A DNA stretch of 64,000 nt from an uncultured Acidimicrobiales bacterium (GTDB lineage: Bacteria > Actinomycetota > Acidimicrobiia > Acidimicrobiales > SZUA-35). Location of the stretch: positions 1-64,000 of the forward strand of contig CALIFY010000038.1 in the NCBI GenBank assembly GCA_938021675.1. The letters run 5' to 3'. Shown here piece after piece: positions 1 to 7,846 of the stretch. The notes under the pieces are model-generated. The model did not search any database. It was given only the letters and a program-made list of their open reading frames with translations, and was not told the origin of the DNA. The translations under genes and the position numbers were made by a program. Each line of letters begins with the position of its first letter. Position 1 is the first letter of the stretch.

Positions 1-1
1 G

Positions 2-469
2 GAGGCGACTGGGCTCGACCCTGAACGCTGCAGCGATGACGAAGTAGGGAAATCGGCAACATTCAAAATTGTTGCGGGAGCAATCGGAGTGCTGAGTTTA
101 ACTGCAGTATGGATGTTGTCATCTTCGATGGCCAGCGCAACGAAAACACCATCAGAAGATGCCCATACCTGTACTGCCTATATTAGTGACGATACAGCCA
201 AAGGTGCAATATTAGAGGGAGGAACATACGACAACGCAGTTGGGGGTTGTGGCAACTTTTTCTACCTGAGTGGCGGCGACAAGATTCCGTTTATAGAAGG
301 GTATCGGTGTGGCGACTATAGCGGTTGTGATGGTGAGGCGATCTTCTGGAAAGACTTACGCGATCCCACGTGCATCGTACAAGAACGAGACGCAGGTGGT
401 GATGGCCGGCTCGACTACCGGATCCAAGAGCGTTGCACAAAGAACTTCGTTCGGCCCCCGACTGAGTAG
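2..469 (+). CDS. Small exported six-cysteine protein, 5'-truncated by window edge
   Basis: The frame is open to the left edge, so the true start lies outside the window; a GTG at 89 would cut into the conserved N-terminal part. The product has a short charged stretch, then KSATFKIVAGAIGVLSL and a hydrophobic segment ending ASA, which reads as a signal peptide or anchor. The mature part carries six cysteines. A paralogue on the other strand (17233-17733) shares the GKSATFK/GRSATFK block, all six cysteines and an identical 19-residue spacing between Cys2 and Cys3 with FF..GG in it. I recognise no known domain. Three disulfides in an extracytoplasmic domain is inference. GC is visibly lower than in neighbouring genes, suggesting transfer or fast evolution. 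Confidence 0.7.
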   Translation, partial: EATGLDPERCSDDEVGKSATFKIVAGAIGVLSLTAVWMLSSSMASATKTPSEDAHTCTAYISDDTAKGAILEGGTYDNAVGGCGNFFYLSGGDKIPFIEGYRCGDYSGCDGEAIFWKDLRDPTCIVQERDAGGDGRLDYRIQERCTKNFVRPPTE

Positions 470-511
470 TGAGTTGAGAATCCACTGCGGGTAGTCGTAT
501 TGGACGATTGG

Positions 512-552
512 CGTGCCTGTTGGATCTTGGATTGCCGGATTCAACAGGCACG
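512..552 (+). terminator. Hairpin downstream of the Cys-rich gene
   Basis: A perfect 11-bp inverted repeat (512-522 pairing with 542-552, arm CGTGCCTGTTG) with a 19-nt loop is followed by TTT. It lies 43 nt after the stop of the first gene, in the convergent gap before fabZ. The loop is long and the T tract short, so the terminator reading is moderate. Apart from this I see nothing in 470-660. Confidence 0.5.
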
Positions 553-660
553 TTTCACGTGCGTTATACACGATCCGAATCGTTCCAGCACACGGCTTCC
601 AACCCACACTGCCGCTCCGTTGCGCTGCAGAGCCCTGCAGGGCCGCGACGGCGTTCGCCG

Positions 661-1110
661 CTACGGATCGGCGATGACGAAGGTGATCTCCGCCTCACAC
701 GCCACCTCTCCGTCGACGGAGGCACGCCCCTGTGCTTTCCCCGCCCGGGAGCCAAGACGGACCGTCTCGACCACCAATTCCAGCGTGTCGCCCGGCACGA
801 CCTGACGCCGAAATCGAACCTTGGACGACCCGGCAAGCAATGGGATCTTCCCCGAGAATCGCGGCTCGGCCAGGATTCCACACGCACCAACCTGGGCCAG
901 CGATTCAAGCATTAGAACACCGGGCAACGTGGGCCTTTCAGGAAAATGCCCAGGAAAGAACCATTCATCTCCCGAAAGTGTCCACTCGCCACGGACTCGC
1001 GTCCCTTCGACCATCTCGGTAAGCCGATCGACGAATAAGAACGGCGGACGATGCGGAAGCAGCGATGCGGGTTCTGGGAGCTCGTCGGACGCGTTGGCCT
1101 CGGTCACCAC
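661..1110 (-). CDS. fabZ: FabZ-like 3-hydroxyacyl-ACP dehydratase
   Basis: Single hotdog-fold protein of 149 residues, the usual size of FabZ, which dehydrates (3R)-hydroxyacyl-ACP in fatty acid elongation. Visible motifs are LPHRPPFLFVDRL (residues 18-30) and FPGHFPERPTLPGV (52-65), followed by MLESLAQ. The predicted catalytic pair is His55 and Glu69, matching His54/Glu68 of E. coli FabZ. No other fatty acid genes are adjacent, so a role in another hydroxyacyl-thioester pathway is possible. The start is one of two tandem GTGs (1110 or 1107). A TACCAT -10-like hexamer at 1114-1119 would make the 1107 GTG leaderless. Confidence 0.85.
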   Translation of the reverse strand: MVTEANASDELPEPASLLPHRPPFLFVDRLTEMVEGTRVRGEWTLSGDEWFFPGHFPERPTLPGVLMLESLAQVGACGILAEPRFSGKIPLLAGSSKVRFRRQVVPGDTLELVVETVRLGSRAGKAQGRASVDGEVACEAEITFVIADP

Positions 1111-1137
1111 CCGATGGTAGACCGATGAAAACCGGTT

Positions 1138-1168
1138 CGGGCGCCCCGAGCTAAACCCGGGACGCCCG
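1138..1168 (-). terminator. Rho-independent-type terminator of the HU gene
   Basis: Stem of 11 positions with one mismatch (1138-1148 against 1158-1168) and a 9-nt loop, GC-rich, followed on the minus strand by AACCGGTTTTC. It sits 36 nt after the HU gene stop, correctly oriented for it. Confidence 0.65.
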
Positions 1169-1204
1169 ACGCAACGGTCGATCTACACGTTCGACCTACG
1201 AGGT

Positions 1205-1486
1205 CTACAGACCGCTCTTGCCCGCGGCCTTGAGCTTCGTCAACGCGCTGACCTTGGCGGCCTTCGATGCCGGTATCGGCATCTTCTCGCCGGTCTGCGG
1301 GTTGTGACCCATCCGGGCCTTGCGCTCAACTTGCTCGAACTTGAGCCATCCCTGGATGGTCACGTCGCCGCCGTCTGAGATCGTGTCGGCAACGGTGTCA
1401 AGCATACCCGTGATCGAGGCCTCAACGTCCTTCTTGCTCACTCCAGTGCGTTCTGCGACGCTATCGATCAGTTCCGTCTTGTTCAT
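1205..1486 (-). CDS. hup: HU/IHF-family nucleoid DNA-binding protein
   Basis: A 93-residue protein beginning MNKTELIDSVAERTG. It has the family's N-terminal helical dimerisation part, the GDVTIQGWLKFE strand and the arm RMGHNPQTGEKMPIPAS that grips bent DNA. It compacts DNA and supports replication and recombination. It lacks the long Lys/Ala-rich tail of mycobacterial HupB, ending KLKAAGKSGL. The ATG at 1486 is preceded by AAGGAG at 6-nt spacing; an upstream in-frame start adding MQQGVR would include that ribosome-binding site and is unlikely. It is monocistronic, with its own promoter and terminator. Confidence 0.92.
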   Translation of the reverse strand: MNKTELIDSVAERTGVSKKDVEASITGMLDTVADTISDGGDVTIQGWLKFEQVERKARMGHNPQTGEKMPIPASKAAKVSALTKLKAAGKSGL

Positions 1487-1533
1487 GCGAACTCCTTGTT
1501 GCAAATCGGCCCGCCAATTGGGGGACGACGGAA

Positions 1534-1562
1534 AGTGGAGCCTGAGCGAATCACAATGTCAA
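1534..1562 (-). promoter_or_regulatory. Candidate housekeeping promoter of hup
   Basis: On the minus strand a perfect TTGACA (1562-1557) is followed after 17 nt by TCCACT (1539-1534), a weak -10. The predicted transcript would have a leader of about 40 nt including the AAGGAG ribosome-binding site. Confidence 0.45.
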
Positions 1563-1905
1563 GGATTTGGATGTCGATTGGGCTCGTCGAGGCCCGTCGA
1601 TTGGGGGATTCACGAGCCGCGTCCAAATCACAACCGGTCGAGGTGATACGACCGGTGAGCGGCGGGTCCGCCAGTCGCTGCCGCCAGCAGACCTCCAGGC
1701 CGACTCCACCCCCAAACCCTCTAAAACAGTACGGTTTCGGGCCCTTCACGGTCGGGTCGAACCTTCGGATGACGTGCGTGCTCCAGCGGCTGGCATGCCG
1801 TCCCTCCGACCCGGCCGATGGCCTCGAATCGACGACACGCTTCAACATTTCTCAGCGCTTCCCACTTCCGAGGTTTTTTTGCTCCACCACGCGAATCTGG
1901 CCCGA

Positions 1906-1911
1906 TACCCT
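1906..1911 (+). promoter_or_regulatory. Candidate -10 for leaderless NUDIX mRNA
   Basis: TACCCT (TANNNT class) ends 8 nt before the ATG at 1920, and no ribosome-binding site is visible. This is consistent with transcription starting at the start codon. Confidence 0.35.
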
Positions 1912-1919
1912 TCCGAACA

Positions 1920-2444
1920 ATGGCCTTCACCCCCCTTGTTGGCACACTCGCCTACCTCTGGGACCGTGACCGAGATGCGGTCCTACTGGTCCGCCGGAAC
2001 GCCAGAATCGACGACGACCACTACGGCAAAGTCAATGGGCTCGGCGGCAAAGTCGAACCGGACGAATCGATCGTCGACGGCGTCCGGCGAGAACTTCGAG
2101 AGGAAGCGGGCGTCGAGCTGGTCGACCCCCGACTGCGCGGCACCATCACGTGGACCAACTTCGGCCCAAAGCGAGAACAATGGCTCGGTTTCGTTTTCGT
2201 AGCGACGTCGTGGACCGGAACGCCCCCACCGAGCAACGATGAGGGGGAACTGGAATGGGTGCCCCGAACGTCGCTGCTATCGGCCTGCACCAATCCAGAC
2301 GGCGACGACGCCAGCCATCTCCCGCTGTGGGAAGGCGATCGACACTTCGTTCCCCTCGTGTTCGATGACGACCCACGAAGCTTCCATGGGACCATGCCGT
2401 ACGACGGCGACCTGCCGTTGTCTTGGAAGTATGAGCGGTTGTAG
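1920..2444 (+). CDS. NUDIX hydrolase, MTH1/MutT-like
   Basis: A 174-residue protein with a complete Nudix box (GGKVEPDESIVDGVRREL then REEAGVEL, about residues 43-68), matching GX5EX7REUXEEXGU. The NGLGGKVEPDES context resembles human MTH1-type 8-oxo-dGTPases, which remove oxidised purine nucleotides from the pool. Substrate specificity is inference. It sits just upstream of a redox-type sigma factor, consistent with an oxidative stress role but on its own transcription unit. The first ATG (1920) gives the normal family N-terminus; the frame upstream looks non-coding. Confidence 0.85.
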   Translation: MAFTPLVGTLAYLWDRDRDAVLLVRRNARIDDDHYGKVNGLGGKVEPDESIVDGVRRELREEAGVELVDPRLRGTITWTNFGPKREQWLGFVFVATSWTGTPPPSNDEGELEWVPRTSLLSACTNPDGDDASHLPLWEGDRHFVPLVFDDDPRSFHGTMPYDGDLPLSWKYERL

Positions 2445-2526
2445 TCGGCGATACCTGTCGGCTCACCGTGGTTCGAAACATTCCATGATCGGCCGCGCAT
2501 CCGGGCCAACTGCTGCCAGGATGGAA

Positions 2527-2552
2527 GGAATGGGGCTGAGGCCTACCCGGTT
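2527..2552 (+). promoter_or_regulatory. SigR/SigH-type autoregulatory promoter
   Basis: GGAAT (2527-2531), 18 nt, then GTT (2550-2552). This equals the GGAAT-N18-GTT consensus described for Streptomyces SigR (established knowledge). It lies directly before the sigma gene, so autoregulation is the simple reading. A start site near 2560 would leave almost no leader before the ATG at 2562. Confidence 0.7.
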
Positions 2553-2561
2553 ACAGAGGAG

Positions 2562-3119
2562 ATGGTTGCAGTTATGACCGCATCGAAGACCGAGAGCCAG
2601 CTCTCGTTCGAGAAGCACGTCCTCCCCGAACTCGACGTTTTGTACCGAACCGCATGGTCGCTCACTCGAGCGGATGCGGAAGCTCAAGACCTCGTCCAGG
2701 ACACTCTTCTTCGAGCCTTTCGAGCCATCGACCGCTTTGATGGCCGGTACCCCCGCGCCTGGTTACTCACCATCATGCGGAACGCAAACATCAACCGCGC
2801 CCGCAAAAAGAAGCCAGATCTACTCGACGACCCGGACCTCGCCTTCGAGCGCTCAGCGGATTTCGCCGATAACGACGACCCCGAGAAACTCGTCGTCGAA
2901 CCAATTTTCGATGCAGAGGTCAGCGCAGCGTTCACCGGCTTGCCAGACAAGTTTCGCCAGGTCGTCGAATTGGTCGACCTCAACGGTTTGGCATATCAGG
3001 AGGCGGCTGACCTCCTCGACATCCCGGTCGGGACCGTCATGAGTCGGTTACACCGAGGCCGGAAACGAATTCGGGATCATCTGGAAACGACGGGGTTGGA
3101 CGCGGAGGTACTGGTGTGA
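2562..3119 (+). CDS. sigR: ECF sigma factor, SigR/SigH type
   Basis: A 185-residue group 4 sigma factor. Region 2 spans about residues 18-85 (LYRTAWSLTRADAEAQDLVQDTLLRAFRAIDRFDG, then PRAWLLTIMRNANINRARK). Region 4 spans about 125-175 (LPDKFRQVVELVDLNGLAYQEAADLLDIPVGTVMSRLHRGRK). It is followed with a one-base overlap by an RsrA-type zinc anti-sigma factor, which together with the GGAAT-N18-GTT promoter identifies the thiol-oxidative-stress class. Starts at 2562 (nearly leaderless) and 2574 (ATG after AGGAG) are both possible. A mycothiol synthase gene in this window fits the thiol theme. Confidence 0.9.
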   Translation: MVAVMTASKTESQLSFEKHVLPELDVLYRTAWSLTRADAEAQDLVQDTLLRAFRAIDRFDGRYPRAWLLTIMRNANINRARKKKPDLLDDPDLAFERSADFADNDDPEKLVVEPIFDAEVSAAFTGLPDKFRQVVELVDLNGLAYQEAADLLDIPVGTVMSRLHRGRKRIRDHLETTGLDAEVLV

Positions 3120-3388
3120 TGCGGCGTGTGTTGGACAAGTTTCGTCGAGGTCTCTCTTGCGAAGAGGTCCTTGAGGTCCTCCAGGGATATCTCGATGGAG
3201 AGGTAGACGAGGACACGGCCCGCAAGGTCGCCGAGCACCTCGAAGGCTGCTCGATGTGCGAGAACGAGTCGAAGGTCTACCAGTCGATCAAGGCCTCGTT
3301 GGAAACCCGGCGAAAGCCGATCGACCCCGATATTCTCGACGCGCTCCAGCGCTTCGGCAACAATCTCGTCACCGATTCGAGTAACTGA
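3119..3388 (+). CDS. rsrA: Zinc-binding redox anti-sigma factor, RsrA-like
   Basis: About 89 residues. A cysteine near residue 14 (GLSCEEV), then H-x3-C-x2-C (HLEGCSMC) at about 40-47, gives spacings of 26, 4 and 3. These are exactly those of Cys11, His37, Cys41 and Cys44 in Streptomyces RsrA. In that family reduced zinc-bound protein holds the sigma factor, and disulfide formation releases it. The start is ATG 3119, overlapping the sigma stop (TGATG), or GTG 3116, which is 7 nt after GGAGG. Translational coupling with sigR is likely. Confidence 0.88.
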   Translation: MRRVLDKFRRGLSCEEVLEVLQGYLDGEVDEDTARKVAEHLEGCSMCENESKVYQSIKASLETRRKPIDPDILDALQRFGNNLVTDSSN

Positions 3389-3466
3389 GCCGTCCGTAGC
3401 ACCGGTGACCGCACCGGGCTCGGACGCCACAGGCATCCGAGCCACGGGCGATAGAGCCGCCTTGGA

Positions 3467-4540
3467 TTACAGCGACGATGCAAAGGCAGAGATGTCGGCA
3501 ACCGTTGCTGCGAACACCTCGGGCATCACGTTGGGGAACAGCATGTCACCCGCATGGCAGGTGCCGTTGACGGTACGACCGACCGTCGGAACGCCGGCCG
3601 CCAGCAGCTTCGCATAGTACGCAAGCCCCTCGTCCCGCAGCGGATCGAGTTGGTTAACCGAGATCACGTGCGGTGGCAGACCCTCGAGATCGGACACATC
3701 AGCGTGGTATGGCCACGCCAGAGGGTTGGAGGAATTCTCTCCAGACGGATCGTAAATCTTGGCCAACGGCGCCATCATGTTGCTACTCAGAAAGTATCCA
3801 TCGTTCTCGATCAGCGAAGGCAAACTCGGATCGCCTGAGTCGTACACCCCCGATATGTAGGGGCAGAGGGCGTACACACCGTCGATCTGATCTTCCACAC
3901 CGTCCCGCTTTGCTTTGAGCGCTGAGGCAGCAGCCAGATTTCCGCCACCGCTCTCCCCCGACACGATCAATGACGTGATACCCAGCGCGCCGCGATTGTC
4001 ATGGGTCCACCGCAAAGCCGACGCGCAATCGTTCAACCCGGCGGGAAACGGATGGTTGCCAAGTTTGCCTGCACCGTTTCGAAACTCGACACCGATGACG
4101 ACCATCCCGGCGGCGGCCAAAGAGTCGCGCCAGTACTGGTAGTTTCTGTCGGCCGCGGTGGCCAGCACCATGCCGCCCCCGTGGGTATGAACCACACCAG
4201 GCATCGGCCCGTCGAGGCCGTTCGGCCGGTGGATATAGAGATTGATATCGTTGCCGTCGACGCCGGCAATTATCTCCGTCTTCCGGCTCACATCCAGCGA
4301 AGGCGGATCGGCAAGTAGCATGTCGAACACCGCGCCGAACCCTTCTTCAGCCGCCAGACAGTGCTGATATATTTCCTCGTCAGTCGATGACGTATCGACC
4401 GGCGACGCCGGTGGCATCTTGTCCATCTCGAACGGCGCCATCGCAGCCACCATCCTCGGGTCGGCTCTTGGGTCGGTCTGCAACTCCATGGTGGGCGTCC
4501 CGAGCCGCCCCGGCAGGTTCGGTGTGACGGTCTCACTCAT
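3467..4540 (-). CDS. Alpha/beta hydrolase, hormone-sensitive-lipase family esterase
   Basis: 357 residues. The oxyanion motif HGGG follows GVVHT at about residue 120. The nucleophile elbow is GESGGGN at about 195, a variant of the usual GDSAGGN. The acid is in NQLDPLRDEG (about 300) and the catalytic His in NGTCHAGD (about 330). These make an HSL-type carboxylesterase or lipase. No signal peptide is seen, so it is cytosolic. The ATG at 4540 has GGGGA five bases upstream. It is divergent from the leu leader; the natural substrate is unknown. Confidence 0.88.
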   Translation of the reverse strand: MSETVTPNLPGRLGTPTMELQTDPRADPRMVAAMAPFEMDKMPPASPVDTSSTDEEIYQHCLAAEEGFGAVFDMLLADPPSLDVSRKTEIIAGVDGNDINLYIHRPNGLDGPMPGVVHTHGGGMVLATAADRNYQYWRDSLAAAGMVVIGVEFRNGAGKLGNHPFPAGLNDCASALRWTHDNRGALGITSLIVSGESGGGNLAAASALKAKRDGVEDQIDGVYALCPYISGVYDSGDPSLPSLIENDGYFLSSNMMAPLAKIYDPSGENSSNPLAWPYHADVSDLEGLPPHVISVNQLDPLRDEGLAYYAKLLAAGVPTVGRTVNGTCHAGDMLFPNVMPEVFAATVADISAFASSL

Positions 4541-4657
4541 CGTGTTCCCCCATCGTATTCCCCTCGCTTCCGTCGATCAGCCGACACTAGTTGGATCTCC
4601 CACCACGACAAAAACGAGACCCGGCCGACGATCCGGGGTCACCGGACCGAACCGTGC

Positions 4658-4663
4658 TACACT
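4658..4663 (+). promoter_or_regulatory. -10 element placing the transcript start at the leu leader GTG
   Basis: TACACT lies 7 nt before the leader GTG at 4671, so the predicted transcript would begin at or within a base of the start codon. No good -35 was seen at the expected distance. Confidence 0.45.
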
Positions 4664-4670
4664 CAATGCC

Positions 4671-4715
4671 GTGATTGCGCTACTCGTCCTCCGACTTCTG
4701 GGCCCGGCCGCTTAA
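4671..4715 (+). CDS. leuL: Leucine leader peptide upstream of leuA
   Basis: A 14-codon frame, GTG to TAA, reading MIALLVLRLLGPAA. Five of its codons are leucine (CTA, CTC, CTC, CTT, CTG), lying 145 bp before leuA in the same direction. Leu-rich leaders that sense charged leucyl-tRNA upstream of leuA are established in Actinobacteria. The TACACT hexamer suggests a leaderless leader. I could not find a strong U-tailed terminator between 4716 and 4859. There are only short stems such as TGCGG/CCGCA around 4797-4814, so the mechanism (attenuation or another) is open. Confidence 0.6.
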   Translation: MIALLVLRLLGPAA

Positions 4716-4859
4716 TCAAGCGCGTCGGGATTCCCCTTCGGAGTTCGAGCATCTCGCAATTGGAGCCGGCACAAACGTGTCGCTTGGCAGAGGATGCGGT
4801 GGACTCTCCGCAATCGTCGTCGACCCAACACACCACTCCAACCGAGAAAGTATCGAATC

Positions 4860-6533
4860 ATGAAGCGTATGCCCGTCGAAAAGTACCAACAGTTTCCCCA
4901 GGTCGAACTGCCGGACCGCACCTGGCCGAGCGCGGTGACCCGCACCGCTCCACTCTGGTGCAGCGTCGACCTCCGCGACGGCAACCAAGCCCTGATCGAA
5001 CCGATGGACCCCGAGCGCAAACGAATGATGTTCGACAAGCTCGTCGAGGTCGGATTTACCGAGATCGAGGTGGGGTTTCCCGCCGCGTCCGAGACCGATT
5101 TCGAGTTTGTTCGCCAAATCATCGCAGACGGCGCCATCCCCGATCACGTCACTATTCAAGTCCTAACCCAAGCTCGCGACGAGCTGATCGATCGAACGTA
5201 TGAGTCGCTGGTGGGAGCGAAACAGGCCATCGTCCACCTCTACAACTCCACCTCGACGGTCCAGCGTAGAGTCGTCTTCGGGCTCGACGAAGCGGGCATC
5301 ACCGACATCGCGGTCAAAGGCGCCGAGCGATGCGTTGCAAACGAAGCGAGCGTGGCCGATACCGCAATCCGCTACGAATACTCGCCGGAGAGCTTCACCG
5401 GTACCGAGCTCCTGTTCGCTAAGCACATCTGTGAATCGGTGATGGACGTAATCCAACCGACCACCGACACTCCCCTGATCCTCAACCTCCCGGCGACGGT
5501 GGAGATGAGCAGCGCCAACATCTACGGCGACATGATCGAGTGGTTTGATCGACATATCGATGGACGCGACCGGATCGTGTTGTCCCTCCATCCCCACAAT
5601 GATCGTGGCACGGCGGTCGCCGCCGCCGAGTTCGGTGTGATGGCCGGCGCCGACCGGGTGGAAGGCACCCTCTTCGGCAACGGTGAACGAACCGGCAACG
5701 TCGACGTGGTGACGCTGGCCCTCAACCTCTTCAGCCAAGGTGTCGATCCGGGGCTCGACCTGTCCGACATCAACGAGTTGCGTCGGGTAACCGAGCACTG
5801 CAACCAACTCCCGATCCACCCCCGCCACCCTTACGTCGGCGACCTGGTGTATACCGCATTCTCCGGATCCCACCAGGATGCCATCAAAAAGGGGTTCGAA
5901 GCCATGGAGACCACGGGTCAAACGCTCTGGGAAGTCCCCTACCTTCCCATCGACCCCACCGACGTCGGGCGCAGCTATGAAGACGTCATCCGTGTCAACT
6001 CCCAGTCTGGCAAAGGGGGTGTGGCGTATCTTCTCAAAACCGACCAACAGCTCGACCTGCCCCGCCGGCTTCAAATCGAGTTCACCAGAGTCATTCAGCA
6101 GATCGCCGACACCACCGGAAAAGAAATTACCGGCCAAGAGATATGGACCGAGTTTCGCACCCACTATCTCGCCGCCACCAAACCATACGAACTCGTCTCA
6201 TTCTCCACATCCCAAAACGCATCCGGGGCCGACCGGGCACGTATCACGGCCAAGGTTCGGGTCGATGGTGAGGAACGTACATTCGATGGCGAAGGGGGCG
6301 GCTCGCTCGAAGCATTTGCCGACGCCATCACCGGTGGGCTCGGGCTTGAACTTCGAGTCCTCGACTACCACGAACACGCCATCGGTACCGGAGTCGATGC
6401 CAAGGCTGTGTGCTATATGGAGCTGAAGGTCGGCGACCGCGAGCTGTGGGGTGTCGGCATACACAGCGACATCGTCACCGCATCCATCCGGGCCATCGTG
6501 TCTGGCGTCAACCGTGCCCTGGAAATGAAGTAG
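4860..6533 (+). CDS. leuA: 2-isopropylmalate synthase
   Basis: 557 residues, the long actinobacterial LeuA type. It condenses acetyl-CoA with 2-ketoisovalerate, the first committed step of leucine synthesis. The HMGL-like TIM barrel begins with APLWCSVDLRDGNQAL (metal and substrate residues in DLRDGN). It continues through HPHNDRGTA and GTLFGNGERTGNVD. The C-terminal regulatory domain (from about residue 430) is the site of leucine feedback inhibition in the family. The ATG at 4860 gives MKRMPVEKYQQF, close to the family N-terminus; the ribosome-binding site is weak. Expression is probably controlled by the leader peptide. It converges on the DUF3179 gene with only 18 bp between stops. Confidence 0.95.
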   Translation: MKRMPVEKYQQFPQVELPDRTWPSAVTRTAPLWCSVDLRDGNQALIEPMDPERKRMMFDKLVEVGFTEIEVGFPAASETDFEFVRQIIADGAIPDHVTIQVLTQARDELIDRTYESLVGAKQAIVHLYNSTSTVQRRVVFGLDEAGITDIAVKGAERCVANEASVADTAIRYEYSPESFTGTELLFAKHICESVMDVIQPTTDTPLILNLPATVEMSSANIYGDMIEWFDRHIDGRDRIVLSLHPHNDRGTAVAAAEFGVMAGADRVEGTLFGNGERTGNVDVVTLALNLFSQGVDPGLDLSDINELRRVTEHCNQLPIHPRHPYVGDLVYTAFSGSHQDAIKKGFEAMETTGQTLWEVPYLPIDPTDVGRSYEDVIRVNSQSGKGGVAYLLKTDQQLDLPRRLQIEFTRVIQQIADTTGKEITGQEIWTEFRTHYLAATKPYELVSFSTSQNASGADRARITAKVRVDGEERTFDGEGGGSLEAFADAITGGLGLELRVLDYHEHAIGTGVDAKAVCYMELKVGDRELWGVGIHSDIVTASIRAIVSGVNRALEMK

Positions 6534-6551
6534 CGGTTCCGGGTCGCTGGG

Positions 6552-7799
6552 CTACAGCTCCAACACCACGGTGTCGGGCTGGTAGGTGGCCCAAGCGAAC
6601 CAGAACGTATCCAGATGGTTCACGGCCTCCAGCTGCTCACCCGCTAGCTCGCCGTCGGTGGCCTGACCAAGTATGTTCCAGGTTGAACCGGTCTGGTCGT
6701 CGACGAAACCATCGCCATCGGCGGTGAACGTCAAGGCTGTGCCGTCCGCCGATTCGGCGGTGAACACACCGTTCTGACCGATATCGCGTCCACCCTCGAT
6801 CGTGTTGTTGTCAAGGGCCGATGACACACCGGCTTGATGCAGCACGACGAGGTTGCGACCGCTTTCGGTGATGGGTATGACTGGCGTTGTCTGAAGGTCT
6901 TCGAGCCGAACCGCTACCGAGCCTTCGTCGTCAAACACTCCGACGACTCGAGCCTTGGCCAGCAGAGTTCTGTCTACCTCGCCGTTGAAGAAGGTATCGA
7001 TCGGGTCGGAATCTTCGAAGTCATACCCCGGGTACGGATTGAGTCCGTAGTCACGAGCGGCGCCGGTGTCCTGGGTAAGAACCAACCCATCGGGGTGCGC
7101 CGCCTTGAACTGGGACCAGGACACGGTTTGAGCCGGAATGAAATCAAGCTGAGCTCCGGCGTAGTGACCTACGAGCCCCTGTCCGGTGAAGTGAGCCCAC
7201 AACGAGCCGGACTGCCGGTCGTACATGACGAGCGCTGACTGGTACAACGAACCGGACGTGCCGAAATCGAGAACCTGATCGCCGAAGCGGCGGTCATAGG
7301 CCAACGCCGAGTTGCACAGCGGGCAGAATGTAATCGAAACCGGGACGTCACCAAACTCGTCGTTCACGATCTCATGCCAGATCAAGATCTGGACCGGGTA
7401 AGCACGAGCCTCACCACCGACCTCGACAACGACGACCGGCTCATTGTCACTGAGAAAGTCGGTCTCTTCGATGGTGGCGAAATTCGGACTGTCGATGGGA
7501 GGAATCCCGTCGGGCGGCGGACCGCCGGACACGATCAAGTCAGGGTCGACAACCGGAGGCGGGAAATCGGGATTCTGGCGATTGCCCTCAAGGGCCGACT
7601 CGACGGGCTCAGCATCATAGTCAACCGTGGAGTAGTCGAAGTCCGAATCAGCGTCGGTGCCGCTCCCTGACTCCTCAGACTCGACCGCCTCGACAGGGGC
7701 GCTCTGGTCTTCGCTGGCCGGGGTTTCGTCATCGGCTCCACAGGCGGCGAACAGTACTGCTCCGGCTGCGATGACTACTACCGTTCTTCGTAGGCGCAT
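6552..7799 (-). CDS. DUF3179-domain lipoprotein
   Basis: 415 residues. A lipoprotein signal (MRLRRTVVVIAAGAVLFAAC, Cys at about 20) is followed by an acidic, low-complexity linker to about residue 70. The DUF3179 domain includes WHEIVND, SITFCPLCNSALAYDR with a CPLC pair, FGTSGSLYQSAL and LWAHFTG. The function of DUF3179 is not known to me. The conserved CxxC and Trp/His residues suggest metal or cofactor binding, which is inference. It starts 47 nt after the flavoprotein gene on the same strand, so the two are probably co-transcribed. Confidence 0.85.
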   Translation of the reverse strand: MRLRRTVVVIAAGAVLFAACGADDETPASEDQSAPVEAVESEESGSGTDADSDFDYSTVDYDAEPVESALEGNRQNPDFPPPVVDPDLIVSGGPPPDGIPPIDSPNFATIEETDFLSDNEPVVVVEVGGEARAYPVQILIWHEIVNDEFGDVPVSITFCPLCNSALAYDRRFGDQVLDFGTSGSLYQSALVMYDRQSGSLWAHFTGQGLVGHYAGAQLDFIPAQTVSWSQFKAAHPDGLVLTQDTGAARDYGLNPYPGYDFEDSDPIDTFFNGEVDRTLLAKARVVGVFDDEGSVAVRLEDLQTTPVIPITESGRNLVVLHQAGVSSALDNNTIEGGRDIGQNGVFTAESADGTALTFTADGDGFVDDQTGSTWNILGQATDGELAGEQLEAVNHLDTFWFAWATYQPDTVVLEL

Positions 7800-7846
7800 G
7801 GATCACAAACCCATCCGCCAAAGGATCTGTTCCCCGCTACCGGTGT

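Larger units (their letters stand above)
1505..1919. other. Intergenic region between divergent hup and NUDIX genes
   Basis: 415 bases with no convincing coding frame. It contains the hup promoter near its left end and a TACCCT hexamer (1906-1911) just before the NUDIX start. A T7 tract lies near 1875. I see no repeat or RNA gene in the middle part. Confidence 0.6.

Noticed and set aside
4716-4859. Classical terminator after the leu leader
   Set aside because: Only 4-5-bp stems and no T tract were seen; not annotated as a terminator.
5163-6164. 333-codon minus-strand open frame
   Set aside because: Antisense shadow of leuA.
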